DNA from: Nephrocerus scutellatus
Lineage: Eukaryota; Arthropoda; Insecta; Diptera; Pipunculidae
Assembly (NCBI GenBank): GCA_947095585.1
Contig: OX352764.1
Span: 4,387,001-4,451,000, forward strand
Length of the DNA: 64,000 nucleotides
Reading direction: 5' to 3'
The position numbers and the translations under genes are program-made. Shown piece after piece: positions 49,101-60,311 of this stretch; position 1 is the stretch's first letter, and each line of letters starts with the position of its first letter. The notes under the pieces are model-generated. The model was not told the DNA's origin, did not search any database, and saw nothing but the letters and a program-made list of their open reading frames with translations.

Positions 49101-50693
49101 ATGGAGCAAGCCATGCCCGAGAATAGTGCTGCGAACACGAATACATCACCGAAATCTTCTACATTCCGTGAACGTCGTGAGGATATTCTGAATCGTCTGA
49201 GTCACATAGCCAAGCAATGCCAAAAACAATACGGGGGACGAAAGGAATTGGCTACTGATAAAGATGACGTCATTGTAACGCTGTGCGAATGTCTCGAAGA
49301 AGCTTTTACATATGGATTGAAGCAGCAGGCTCCGACAGCGATGGGTCTCTTTCAAAATGTACAGGAAATCGTCTCAGTGAACATAGGAATTGGGAAACCC
49401 TCGACGCATGACCAAACATTTTGGGATTTCTGTCAAAAGCATTTGTCAGCTCATGAAAGGGAGCGATTCGAAAATCTTCAGCACATTTCGTCAAAACACG
49501 GCCGTGGAAAAGCATTTATACGGGATGCACTCAACGAGAATTCCCTACATCGATACATCCTTACCTGGCTTAGTACTGCTGACGAACTTGTTCAGTATTA
49601 TTCACCTTGGTCGCTTTTAATCGATCCAGAGGCAGCGATTCTTTTGCCATCTATCACCTCAGAACTTAACACAATTCTGTTTGCACTACCCGTTGATACA
49701 CCAGAGACGGAGGTGAATTTCACGCGAACATCTCCCGTCCGAAGAGGGGAACCAATTATCTTTGCTCCAACTCCAACTCCTGTAGCAGCTCCAAAGAAAA
49801 AGTCGTCAGCTATCGAGCGACCTATCTGTTCAGCGGTCGAGGTATTAGATGAAGTCATCCCAAGAATTAACGGGTGCCAATTGCAAACAACGCATGCTCA
49901 GTCTTTTACCGAATCAGCTCCATTTCAGACACTCAAGCGTCATCAGGCTCCTGATCCCATTGAACCTGAACTTGAATTCCTTAAGAATCCAATAACCCAA
50001 TTTTATCTATCTAACGACGAGGAAGATGACTCCAATAATTCATCTTCAGAACTCGATGCATGCTACCGAACGGAAGACGAAAGGAGTGAAACATCATCGC
50101 AGTACAGTAAATCATCGTCGGCAATTTCTCATAGTAAGACGTCGACAGAAGGAATTACTACACCATCGATATCAAATTCGGACCTGGAGGAGAAACTCCG
50201 CCAATTGACAGAACGTTGTGCAGTTCTGGAAACCCGAAACGCGGAATTGAGCCTCCAGAATCGCCAACTAATCCGTCGGCTAACACAAAGTTTCAAAGAC
50301 TCTGGCATTGACCCAACCTCTTCGCTTACTTCCAATTATCTTATAACGATACCACAGGTGAAACTTCTTAAATCCATGAGTGGTCATGGAAAATACTATG
50401 CATACGAGATCCATGTGACAATGCGTCAGCATCTCGAGCATTGGATGATATTGCGACGCTATCGGGATTTCTATAAGCTACACAAGTCTCTTAAAGCGAG
50501 CCATCCTTCAGTGGGTGCAGTGGACTTTCCACCAAAAAAACATTTCGGAAATATGAATCTGGTTTTTGTGGAAGAACGACGGCAACAATTGCAAATATAT
50601 TTAATTTCCCTCATAGAGATGCTACCTCAAGTTGAGGCATGTAAAACAAAACATGAGTTAGTGAAAATTTTTCCGTTTTTCAAGGAGCGGTAA
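49101..50693 (+). CDS. SNX29: RUN and PX domain sorting nexin (SNX29-like)
   Basis: 530 aa, no intron. A RUN domain spans about residues 45-195 (VTLCECLEEAFTYGLKQQ, FWDFCQKHLS, HGRGKAFIRDALNENSLHRY, YYSPWSLLIDPE). A Ser/acidic linker follows, then a coiled coil at about 360-397 (LEEKLRQLTERCAVLETRNA) and a C-terminal PX domain from about 410 with RRYRDFYKLHKSLK, FPPKKHFG and VEERRQQLQIYL. The RUN-coil-PX order is that of SNX29 (RUNDC2A). PX domains bind phosphoinositides and RUN domains commonly contact small GTPases, so an endosomal role is likely; no specific function is established to my knowledge. The ATG at 49101 is used because it is the first in frame; a second, M5, is possible. AATAAA lies near 50,797. 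Confidence 0.82.
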   Translation: MEQAMPENSAANTNTSPKSSTFRERREDILNRLSHIAKQCQKQYGGRKELATDKDDVIVTLCECLEEAFTYGLKQQAPTAMGLFQNVQEIVSVNIGIGKPSTHDQTFWDFCQKHLSAHERERFENLQHISSKHGRGKAFIRDALNENSLHRYILTWLSTADELVQYYSPWSLLIDPEAAILLPSITSELNTILFALPVDTPETEVNFTRTSPVRRGEPIIFAPTPTPVAAPKKKSSAIERPICSAVEVLDEVIPRINGCQLQTTHAQSFTESAPFQTLKRHQAPDPIEPELEFLKNPITQFYLSNDEEDDSNNSSSELDACYRTEDERSETSSQYSKSSSAISHSKTSTEGITTPSISNSDLEEKLRQLTERCAVLETRNAELSLQNRQLIRRLTQSFKDSGIDPTSSLTSNYLITIPQVKLLKSMSGHGKYYAYEIHVTMRQHLEHWMILRRYRDFYKLHKSLKASHPSVGAVDFPPKKHFGNMNLVFVEERRQQLQIYLISLIEMLPQVEACKTKHELVKIFPFFKER

Positions 50694-50880
50694 CACAGCC
50701 CAACGCTTAGGTGTAATATCTCGATTTTTTATTAAGTTTTGTTGTTTTTGTGCTTTGTTAACGGACAGTTTTATATCTTTATTTTGAATATTTTCTCAAT
50801 AAACGAACTTTACATACTCTTGGTTAACGTATTTGGTCTTGTAATTGTAGTCAAATATCCAATATGTACTTTAGCGTCTC
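50694..50880. other. 3' flank of the RUN/PX nexin gene
   Basis: The stop codon is followed by a T-rich 3' UTR and an AATAAA near 50,797. Confidence 0.5.
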
Positions 50881-51045
50881 CGTACAACAGTGCAAACAAA
50901 TCCCAGCTTGATAACTCTAAAGTGACAGCAACCCGACGGAGAAGTGTTAGCTTTGTACCCTACAGTTGGAGAGGAGTACGAGTGATGTTTATCCCCAAAG
51001 CATGTAGAAGAGGTCATGAGTCGTCTAAAGATTTTAGACCAGTTA
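50881..51045 (+). mobile_element. LINE fragment (RT entry region)
   Basis: The plus strand reads WRGVRVMFIPKACRRGHESS and KDFRPVSL, the opening block of R1/I-type reverse transcriptases (VxFIPKxGxxxxxxxKxxRPISL). It breaks off where the next LINE begins, so that element was probably inserted into it. Confidence 0.65.
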
Positions 51046-52950
51046 GTCTATGTTGTTGTTGTTGCTGTTGTAGCAACTATTAATTCGTATTAGTCGAAAC
51101 GTTGGGTTGTAATGTTTGTGTAGCTGTCGAAACAGTCCAGGCCCAGAAATGCGGCTGCTTCGACAGGCTGTGTCAATAGGGATACCGGCGTGAGTAACGT
51201 CGGATGGGACGGGCAGCTGAGTAGATGAGCGGTGTTATGTAGTGACGCACAACAGTCCGGGCATTGATCGATGATGCTGTCACGTAAACGGTGTATGTAG
51301 CTATTCAGATAAGAGCTCCATCCTGATCTCAGTTGTCCAGTGTTGATCTGGTTTGTCTGAAGAGGTATTCCTCGCTTTGATGTATAGGAGGGGAGCGACC
51401 GCCCAGAACGATGTAATTATAGTTTGCTGGATCTAGAGGTGTATGTGCGATAAATTGGTTTGTCTCTTCGCGAAAAATACGAATATCAGATCGGATATGC
51501 CTGTGTAGTGTGTTGAGGGTGAGCAGGTCACGGTTGGGATGATCGGGTTTATGGCATGCCAGTATGAATTGTTATTGTATTTGTGCCTTCACGTTTAGTG
51601 TTAGGGTTTCTTGCTGGAGATGGTCTTCATGTGACATGCGGTGGCAACCAGTGATAATGCGTAGAGCTGCATTCTGACAGGTTAAACTCTTCTGCCATTG
51701 TGTGTGACACAGGCAAGGGGTCCAGTTGGGTGCCGCATAGTTAAGGACCGATCTGCCAATCGCTTGATAGGTGGTACGGTGGGTTTTTTTGTCCTTACCC
51801 CATGTACTGCGCGCTAAGGATGTTAGGACTTTATTTCTAGACATGACTCGTTTATTGTTGTTTTTTCGAATTTTATCGATTATCGAATGTGATTCATAAG
51901 ATCTTTGGATGTTTGATTGAAGGGATTGTCCTGCCGTGTATCAAGATGTCGAGCTGTAGATTGACTTCTTTCGTCCAGGTGGTGAAAAGTGTAGCGGACG
52001 ATTTTTCTGGAGACAGGATTAGATTTCGACTGGTAAAGAAGGGTTCTAGTACATGGAGGTATGCGTTCATGCTTCTGCAGATGACGGGGATATCCTTGCC
52101 CGAGGCAAGAATGGTGCAGGCGTCGGAGTACGATATCAGTTTGACTCCGGGAGGTGGTGCGGGGAGGTTCACCTTGTAGTGGTTGAAGAGGGTCGGATGG
52201 AGGACCCCTCTTTGGGGTACACATTGCATAACTTTCCTGTATGAAGGTTTGTTGTTCCGGAATTCGACGTAGGATTTCCTGCCATTTAAGTAGTTTTCAA
52301 GCCATCGTTTCGTGGTGTTGGTGAGCTGGGACTCTAGGATGTCTTGTAGTAAGATGCCTAGGTCAATGGTGTCGAATGCCTTAGATAGATCCAGTGCGGT
52401 CACAAGGACGCTGTTGGTTAAGGCCTTGCGAATTGAGTGTTTAGATTTCCGAAAGGGCTGTGGTTGTGCAGCGCTGCTTGCGGAAGCCGTGTTGGTGTTG
52501 GGCTAACTGGAGTTTGGAATGAAGCTGGGGAAGTAGTATAGCTTCGAGTATTTTCCCTATTGGGGACAGTAGAGAAATTGGACGCTACGAGTATGCTTGG
52601 TCTGCCTGTTTAATGAGCTTGAGTAGGGGAATAATTCTACCCACCTTCCAAGGGTCAGGTAGTGAAAGCTTGAAAATTTGTGTGAGGTAAAGCAATTTGA
52701 CCAATTGCACCACGTCGAGAGCGATGTAGCCTTCCTATAATAAAAATAAATCCACCGAGCTGATCTCCAGATCTCGGAAAGATATTTCCAGAGTGGTTGC
52801 CATAACCACGGGCCATTTGCAGCCAAACTGTGAATCCCTCACAATACTTTTTGCTGGAGTTGAAGCTGAAGGAGGAGGAGGAATGAGAGAAAGGAACTCT
52901 CATTCATTTTCTTTGCTAGTGCCCGGCCCTTGCGGCTCTCCGTCTACGCA
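51046..52950 (-). mobile_element. Long LINE fragment in reverse, with CAA-type tail
   Basis: From 5' to 3' on the minus strand: RT motif A LDLSKAFDTIDLGILLQDIL, palm CVPQRGVLHPTLFNHY, PPPGVKLISYSD (YADD altered), post-RT SRNKVLTSLARSTWG, IGRSVLNYAAPNW and NAALRIITGCHRMSHEDHL, then a C-terminal Cys/His block and WTHPVEAA-like text near 51,150. The 3' end at about 51,046-51,070 is a (CAA)n/(CAG)n tail. The active-site aspartate is changed and frames shift near 51,870, so it is inactive. Confidence 0.75.
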
Positions 52951-55233
52951 AACTGAGTATTCCCTTCTTTTCTAATCTGAAGGAGCTTTCAGAGTACGGC
53001 ATCACCGATAGCAGCATTGAGGTACGATACCAGCTAGAGAGCTAGAAACAAAGTATGTAGCAGAGGTAGCCTATCACCCATTCGGCACTCTGTGCGAATG
53101 CTGTCGTCGTATGACACAGTGTTTGTTTATTGTGCATAAAACCTCCGCTGGTTTCCCCGCACTTATTGCGAACACATCAGACTATGTATTAACCAGTAGT
53201 TAGAGCCGTATAATAGCTAAGAAAATCTATGTTATAAGTATTTTTAAGCATAAATTAGCGTTGTTATTATTTAGAGTCTCCACAACGAGACTTGTAGGGT
53301 CCGAATGAGTTTACCACCCAGCGAATTCCTTCTGATGAGAAGGTACTGGCTGAGCGTCTGTAAGATTCGGTTGAGATGAGGTGGTACTGGTACACGTTAA
53401 TGTCCTCGTTTGCGTCTTTGTTGTCTAGTATTATACTGTCAGGGAAGTGACTTTTTACCGGACACTCGAGAGTTTCTTGCCTGGAGGATATTAGTTCTCC
53501 GTTTGGTTTCTTTACTGAACCTAGCGGCCTTAGGCTTCGGTGTACAAAAATATTTGTATTATAAAAACATAAAGTCTTTTGAGGCAGTGTTCATGGACGG
53601 CACAGCAGCAAAGACACGCTTAGATTTTATTGATACCAAAATTGATGACATCAACTCAAGTCGTGAATTCTGATGCATTTTGTGTTATTCTCCTATTCTG
53701 CTGATGGCTGGGCGCCTGGTATACGCTGCAGTAATCATGGAGTCGGACGGAGATGCTTACTTTCAGCCTGCCACAGAAGACTCCTACCCCTACTCTGTCG
53801 TCTATCTAGCAGCCATCCGTGAAAAGTGGAATGCTTTACCAATATGATCCACAAGCATTCAAAAAGCATGCACATCGACATATCCTCTTTCTGTCCTTTA
53901 TACTTTGTTTGGGCCACGCTGTACCTTCCATCAAAATGGTTTAAACTCTTTAAGTGTGTCATTGCAAAAAAATAAATAAAAATTCTGCTGATGGTTGACA
54001 AAAATACTGAAAAATGTAATGCTTCCCTTTTTGTTTTGTAAAAAAATAATAGAATTTCTTTATTAAAGGTAAAATTCGAATACAAACATAAGCGGTAGTG
54101 GAGCAATTTTGAGAAAGAATGAACGAAAAATGAGCGGATCTAATTTTGTAAAGAAAAGAAGGAGTGATAAAAGAAATGCTAAAAATAACTGAATACAGTC
54201 AAAATTATAAATATGTATACGTAATAAGATGTATATTATATAAGGACAATAATAATTAGATATATAAAAATGCTAAAATGCTATATTAATACAAATTACA
54301 CAACACAAATGAAACAAAATACACTAACAATATTAATAACGATATAAGAAGTTCATTTGCAGCGATATATAAGTGATCAACAGCGACTGCACGGATTTTG
54401 TTGTTTACTTGTATATTAAAAATCTTAAATTTATTATTTATTATTAGTATTAGAACTTAAAAGAACGTCTTGTCCTCTTACTTCTTCTGTATGCCTTTGC
54501 CTTTGGACACTAGAACATCAAAATTCAATTGAATTTAAGCGAAAAACATTATTTGATTTGTTTAGTGGTTGTATTTGAATTTAATATAAGTGTTAAATTA
54601 TCAATATATAGTTTTCGCATTAAATGTGTTCCGTCTTAGTGTGGTTGGGTATTATTTTTCTAACGAAAATGATTGTTTAATGATTCATATCAGTTGTTGA
54701 ATGAAATTTGAATTTGCTAAGAATTTTTTTGTTGCAAGCGTTCGCAGCTTTTGTTTTAGTTTTAAAATTTGTGCTAAGTCTTCAGCCAAGATCGTACAAA
54801 TTACTATTTTTTCTTTTTCTTTTATTTTGTGAGATTTTGAGACGAACCGCGTGCGGAAACAAGCAGGAAGAACAGACTGTAATAATATGAAATATGACAT
54901 AAAGCTTAAACCTAGAGGGAAGGAACCTTAAATTTAAGTAGATAGCTCAAGAAATAAATAATTTGATAATGGAAGCACCCCCGGATCCTAAAACAAAATT
55001 TATCAGAAAAACAATGACGATGTTGTGACAAAATTACCCTCAAATTGCTGGAGCAGAGGAGCAGTATCTTGAAAACGCGTAATTCTTAATTTTGTATGTC
55101 AGTATGTGTGTGTACGGGTACTTCTGCACGCGTTATATATAAATAAAAATAAAATTATTAAAATATAGTTACAGTATTTATCTTAGTTATTGGTTGGTTG
55201 TTTGTTGATTGAAAATTGTGATTTGCCACAACT
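52951..55233. other. Spacer and Sirt1 3' flank
   Basis: 52,951-54,100 has GC-richer, transposon-like text but no motif that I can name; ORFs at 53,410-53,673 and 53,735-54,106 match nothing. 54,110-55,233 is very AT-rich and probably includes the Sirt1 3' UTR. Confidence 0.4.
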
Positions 55234-58122
55234 TTAAAGCTGCTGCAACAAAGCAGCGCCCACTTCCATCAGCGGTGAGCTTGTCGTCGTCGTTGAGACA
55301 ATCATATCCTCTCCATCGACAATGAGATCTTTTCGCTTTTTCATTGGAGGACAGCTAACAGCATTTTGAACTGAGTAGTAGGAATCGACCTCTTTCCTAG
55401 CTGTAATAATTGACTTACTACTACTACTACTGCTAATAGTGCATGTGCTGGTGCTGCTGCTGATAGCAATCGCGGAAGTTGTAATGTAATCGTCGGAGGG
55501 TGATAAACGCTTTATTGCTCTAGCGGGTGCAGGTGTTGCAGTTAAGCTGTGTTCGGTTTCATAGTAAGTCGCTGTAACTGAGCGGCACTCACTCTCCTCT
55601 AGACGACAACTATCGGAAGCTGGTTCGTGAAGAGACGACGCTGGTGGTGGTGGTGGCAATTGCACAATTGATGGTAAAAGCTGTGACACTGGTCCCTCGT
55701 CATCATCGAAATCATCATCGTCGTCTATATCAGAACACCATGATACTTGCGCTCCTGGGAAAACGTACGAGGAAGTTGACTCATGATAATAGTATGTGCC
55801 TTCGCGTAATCGCTCACCAGCACTCTGTAGCTTCTTTTGTCGTTGTTTTCTAACAACTGTAGCTGCTGCTGCAGTCGATGTTGTGGCAATTATTGCAGTC
55901 TTGTTGCAGTCATCAGCATCACCTTCATTTGGATTTGCTATAGGAATCAAGCTTGAATAAGTAGCTACTCCGCCGGCTGATGATGATCCCATTCCTATGC
56001 TAACTGATACTGAATTTGACGAATCACAAATTCCACTGTCCTTTGATGAATCTATAGACAAATGTCTATAGCTGCTGGGCGTTTGGCAATCTTCCCGATG
56101 CTTCTTTGTTAGACGATTAACAAACGGAGAGAAGTTATGTTGATCTCTAGTAATATCCTCATCGAGTGCAAGTGCTGCACTATCGATTTTCTGATCGGCG
56201 GCATCATCATCGTCGTCAACGTCACCTCCGTTTGCGATTGAGTTAAATTCCAGCATTCCGACTTTTATTTTCTTAATTGCGGCAGCCTCGTCGGCATCAT
56301 TCTGGTGATCTTCAGCAAACATAGGTACTTCATGGAAATTTGTTACTGGTGTAGTGGCAGCGACTGAAGAAGAAGAACTACTGGTTGATACTACACCACC
56401 ACAAATCGGATGTATCATTGAAGATGTGGACGATTCAAATCCACTGTCGCTGTATCCTCCCGTAGATCGCAGTGCAATATCTGTCGATGCAGAAGATTTT
56501 ACTGATTGTGTATCGGTATCCAGATTGCCGATTGTTTCATCCTCCATCAGCATGTATGCTGGATTTAGGTGCTTTGACTCTGTCAGGACTGTGTTGTTAA
56601 AACAAATATCCGTCCATTCGGCTCCTAGGTTATGACATAGTTGATTTATAATAACATCGGAGTCACCTAGCAGCTCTACATCGAATTCCAAGTGGTGCAA
56701 CTGTTCACGATTGATGAGAATCTGTGGAACACTTGCTGGTATTGAACTGGGAATCAAGGCAACTGGTCGTACTTTAAGTGATGACCCCATCACAATTAGA
56801 AGATCGCATTTATCCTTGTCATTGGCCATTACCGTGTGAAATTCTTCAGGAAGTCCTAAAACAAAGAGTGACAGTTTTACTCTTTTTACGTTTTTTTTTA
56901 TCTTGCACTTACCCTCTCCAAAGAAAACAATATCAGGCTTCATAATGCCATTTGCTACCAACTGCTTTAAGTTTATCTCGGACACGGGCTCCGAAGCGTC
57001 AACACTCTGCCGCACATTCGGCTGACATTGTGGGCATACAGGAATGCGCTGTGCGAAGATGTCCTCGCGTATCGCATCGGCAGTGGTCTTAAATTTGCAC
57101 TTTGTACAACTAGCTGTGGAAAATGAGCCGTGACATTCAATTACATTTTTGATACCAGCAACTTGTTCAAGGGTATCAATGTTCTGTGTGTAATTGCGTA
57201 AAAGTTTCTGCTTTGCCTCTAGTAACTTTATGAATCGGTGACAAGGCGAAGGCGTAAACTGCCCCGGATAGATTTCTCTGGCAAATTTGTAAAACGGACG
57301 GGGATCCCGAGAGAAATAGTTTATATCGAACATTGCTTGCGGATCTGGAAGGTCTGGAAAGTCTTTTGCCAGACGACTGTAAATTCCATCACTAGAACGA
57401 AAATCCGGAATACCACACGACACTGAAACTCCAGCTCCGGTCAATACAATAATGTTCTTTGACTCTCGAACCAATTGGATAACATCGTCGAATGTGTTGA
57501 TGTAACGAAGTTTCTGACGACGCGGCGGTTCCGACAGCATACTGGCAAGAATACGCCACAATGTCATGTCAGTAAGCCCTGGAGCAATTTGTCCGGTCGG
57601 AAGCATTTGTGAAAGTAACTCTCTTGGGTTTGCTCCCGAATGGATTTGTTTTTGCACCCAATTGATTGGTTTTGTTATTGGTTTCCATTCCTTACCCGAT
57701 GTTTCAGACAGGCCACTTAAATCGGAAAAATCTGAATCGTCTGAAGAGTTATCACCATCAGACGAATCATCGTCATCTTCATCATCGTCGTCCGTCATGT
57801 AATTCTCATCGTCTTCTTCATCATCGGCGACACCTAAGGGTTCCATTGTTAAATTTGAAGAAACTCTTGCTGTTGCAATTGGTTCAATTATTTTGGGCGA
57901 GGTAGTAGAACCAGCATTATTTTCGTCTAGTTTTATATTGGAATTGTCTTCGTTTTGAATTATATTTTCCATAGTTGATGTTGTTAATTTGTCCATTAAT
58001 TTTTTGTCTTTGCCAGTAATGGATACAGCAGCATCAACAGTCGTCGCGCCCGCGGCCATAACGATCGCAGTCACTGCAGCATTCATCGTCGCGGTATTAT
58101 TTTCCCTCGCTTCAATTTCCAT
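55234..58122 (-). CDS. Sirt1: Sirt1 / Sir2 NAD-dependent protein deacetylase
   Basis: Class I sirtuin acting on histones and transcription factors, mainly nuclear. Exons 56913-58122 and 55234-56855 give 943 aa. An Ala/Thr-rich N-terminus and acidic tract (YMTDDDDEDDDDSSDGDNSS) precede the conserved entry WVQKQIHSGANPRELL. The catalytic core, about residues 205-500, has ITVL-type LTGAGVSVSCGIPDFRS, YTQNIDTLEQVAGI, the catalytic His in ECHGSF, a zinc site CTKC...CPQC, KPDIVFFGEG, LIVMGSSLKVRPVA and ILINREQL. The tail is long and low-complexity (Ser/Asp/Ala). The 57-nt intron 56856-56912 is a multiple of three and stop-free; retention would insert 19 basic residues right after FFGEG, inside the core. 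A two-codon ATG-TAA lies just before the start. Confidence 0.95.
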   Translation of the reverse strand: MEIEARENNTATMNAAVTAIVMAAGATTVDAAVSITGKDKKLMDKLTTSTMENIIQNEDNSNIKLDENNAGSTTSPKIIEPIATARVSSNLTMEPLGVADDEEDDENYMTDDDDEDDDDSSDGDNSSDDSDFSDLSGLSETSGKEWKPITKPINWVQKQIHSGANPRELLSQMLPTGQIAPGLTDMTLWRILASMLSEPPRRQKLRYINTFDDVIQLVRESKNIIVLTGAGVSVSCGIPDFRSSDGIYSRLAKDFPDLPDPQAMFDINYFSRDPRPFYKFAREIYPGQFTPSPCHRFIKLLEAKQKLLRNYTQNIDTLEQVAGIKNVIECHGSFSTASCTKCKFKTTADAIREDIFAQRIPVCPQCQPNVRQSVDASEPVSEINLKQLVANGIMKPDIVFFGEGKCKIKKNVKRVKLSLFVLGLPEEFHTVMANDKDKCDLLIVMGSSLKVRPVALIPSSIPASVPQILINREQLHHLEFDVELLGDSDVIINQLCHNLGAEWTDICFNNTVLTESKHLNPAYMLMEDETIGNLDTDTQSVKSSASTDIALRSTGGYSDSGFESSTSSMIHPICGGVVSTSSSSSSVAATTPVTNFHEVPMFAEDHQNDADEAAAIKKIKVGMLEFNSIANGGDVDDDDDAADQKIDSAALALDEDITRDQHNFSPFVNRLTKKHREDCQTPSSYRHLSIDSSKDSGICDSSNSVSVSIGMGSSSAGGVATYSSLIPIANPNEGDADDCNKTAIIATTSTAAAATVVRKQRQKKLQSAGERLREGTYYYHESTSSYVFPGAQVSWCSDIDDDDDFDDDEGPVSQLLPSIVQLPPPPPASSLHEPASDSCRLEESECRSVTATYYETEHSLTATPAPARAIKRLSPSDDYITTSAIAISSSTSTCTISSSSSSKSIITARKEVDSYYSVQNAVSCPPMKKRKDLIVDGEDMIVSTTTTSSPLMEVGAALLQQL

Positions 58123-58123
58123 T

Positions 58124-58129
58124 TTACAT
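58124..58129 (-). promoter_or_regulatory. Start-stop upstream ORF before Sirt1
   Basis: On the minus strand the context is GGATGTAAAATGGAAATTG: an ATG directly followed by TAA, whose last base is one base before the ATG of Sirt1. If it is in the leader, initiation there would terminate at once, a known way to lower translation or stall ribosomes. Whether the transcript begins upstream of it is not shown. Confidence 0.5.
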
Positions 58130-58914
58130 CCGATATATTTTTTTCCAAATCTTCTTTTGTAGTATTTTGTTAAGTATGTAAATTACTTTGGTTACTTTCA
58201 CTTAATTTTAATGGCAAATTCTCCTTTTTTCTACTAATATTTTGGTTTTTTCCGCTCCAACACACACAAAATAACAAAAAAACTACTGCTCTTGAATGAC
58301 GTGATGGCTGACATTAAAAAATGGCCGTCGACTGTGTAGAACGTAAAAAATGTGTATATAAAAAGTGTTTCATTCGAACTGAGTTTATTACCAACAGTTG
58401 ATGTGTGTTCAGTGAGTGTTGATTATCGAATTTTTTAACGAAACTTATAATTTTTGTTTTACATAGTAGGTTGTTTTTATTTATTTATTGCGATACTAAA
58501 AAATACATTAAGACTTAAATGAAAAAAAAATATAATTAACAACTAACCACATCAACAAGACGAGTAATCCGTATGCGGGTGATTTGCTAAGATATGATGA
58601 ATACAATGCACCATCCATTGACTTTTATAACAACTAAAAATAATTGAAGCGCAAAAAAGAAAAAGAAAACTGCATCCAGTTTTCAAACAAACAAGTCGGT
58701 AGTTAGAAACAAGCTAGAGTTGCTTAAAGAGAACACAGCATTTTTCTTGTTGTAGCTTAAGAGGCTCTTAAGTGGTTTAATTGCTATTAACTTGTTAACT
58801 TGTTTCATTACTCCGGCAACGGACGCTTATATATTGTCCCCTTCCACATGGGTTCCATGCTAGTAATGTAATTATTAAAAACTAGCTCGGAGTAAAGTCT
58901 CGTAACAAATGCTA
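58130..58914. other. Sirt1 upstream region
   Basis: Presumed Sirt1 leader and promoter (about 58,130-58,450), then AT-rich spacer. No further gene. Confidence 0.4.
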
Positions 58915-59125
58915 TATTGCTTTGGTAAAGCTAAGCTGGTTTTACTTAATATCTCAAAGCTACAGCTTTTGGTTTTACCGCCTTACGGTGAGCACCAAAC
59001 TATAAAATGACTTTAGTTTCTTAATCCTAAAGTTTTTTTGGATTTACTTTCGGCTTTCGGCAATACAGCTAAAGTAAGTTCATAAAGTAATTGCTCGAAA
59101 ACTTAACTTTACTTTAGCAAGCTTG
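58915..59125 (+). repeat. Dispersed repeat, partner of 37,480-37,640
   Basis: The block CCGCCTTACGGTGAGCACC, then TTAATCCTAAAGTTTTTTTG and TTTACTTTCGGCTTTCGG match the inverted copy near msl-1 at roughly four-fifths identity. The left end GCTTTGGTAAAGCTAAGC and right end TTTACTTTAGCAAGC suggest inverted termini. Confidence 0.65.
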
Positions 59126-59509
59126 AATATTCGAACATAACAATTGTTTAATATTTGACAGCAAAGCGGTTGTCAAAAAAACAGTTTTTTTTTATCAAGG
59201 CGTGTTTATTTTGATTCAAAATTTATTCAATATTCGACCATAATAATTATTGAAAACATATATGAATTTGCATGTTTCGAACATTTCTTTTCTACTCTTC
59301 TACTCGAATTTATGTTCATTGTATATCTGAGATCACACACTTTTGTATGTACTTACACTACAACACAGTTCAGTACCATTATAATTAAATAAAAAATAAA
59401 TTCAATAAAATAACAGTAAATCAAACGGTACTGAACTGTTTTGTCTTTGCCTAATTATATATAGTTATCGTCCTCCTTAATACAACAAATTTTAAGAATT
59501 TTAAACTAG

Positions 59510-59768
59510 GGCCAAAAAAATTTGAGGTAAAATTCAAAATTTCATAAAAATCGGTTATTACTATAGCCAATAACCTTCCTCGACCTGCGGGCTTTAAATG
59601 TGACGGATATTAACATTTCACAACCCTGGCAGGGGGGAGGGGGTTGTACTATAGCCTATAACCTCCACCTGCTAATAATATACACTGCAAATTTTAGAAA
59701 AATCGGTTGGTAAATATGAGTTTCCATAAATAAAGAACGCACAAAATTTCATTTTTATTTATATAGAT
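59510..59768 (+). repeat. Short dispersed repeat ending in TTATATAGATT
   Basis: AAAATTTCATAAAAATCGGT and ACTATAGCCAATAACCTTCC recur in altered form as CAAATTTTAGAAAAATCGGT and ACTATAGCCTATAACCTCC about 130 bp later. The end CATTTTTATTTATATAGATT is typical of short insect repeats. The class is uncertain. Confidence 0.5.
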
Positions 59769-60311
59769 TTCAGTTCAGTATTTAAATGATATCGCTATTT
59801 ATTCTTATAAATCAATTTAAAATAAAGAATGTCTAATAACTTAAAAAAAACTTAAACGTTATTGAATGTTAAATTCATTTAATTTTACATTTTAACTCTG
59901 TCTAACTAAAAACTCTTTACTACGTATCTAATTTAAACACATTCAAATTACTAATTATGTATTGAATATAAATTATTTTCATAACAACAAGAACAACAAT
60001 CGACAAAATCCAAATTCCATAAATTAATTAATTTTTCTCAGATGTTAGATGAGTTGATGTCGTTGTCAAAAAATATGTTCCACACTAAAATTGAAAGAGA
60101 TAGATAACAAATGCTCTCTATTGTTTTTGTTGAAATTATTGAGCAGTGTTAACACAATAACGAATACACACTAACGATTGAAAATTTATTTGCTGCAATT
60201 TGTTGTCATTGACTCGCTACTAGAGTGCGAAATAATTTGTGCATTTCATAGCAGAGGAGATAAACAAAAAGTTTTAACAAAAGAAGATATTTTTGACGTG
60301 CCTAGCTCAAA
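59769..60311. other. Upstream region of the DNAJA2-type gene
   Basis: AT-rich promoter and leader. GACGTGCCTAGCTCAAAATGG immediately precedes or includes the start. No other feature. Confidence 0.4.

Noticed and set aside
53410..53673. An 87-codon plus ORF that begins with a hydrophobic stretch.
   Set aside because: Cannot be linked to a family or to neighbouring exons, and its surroundings look like transposon debris.
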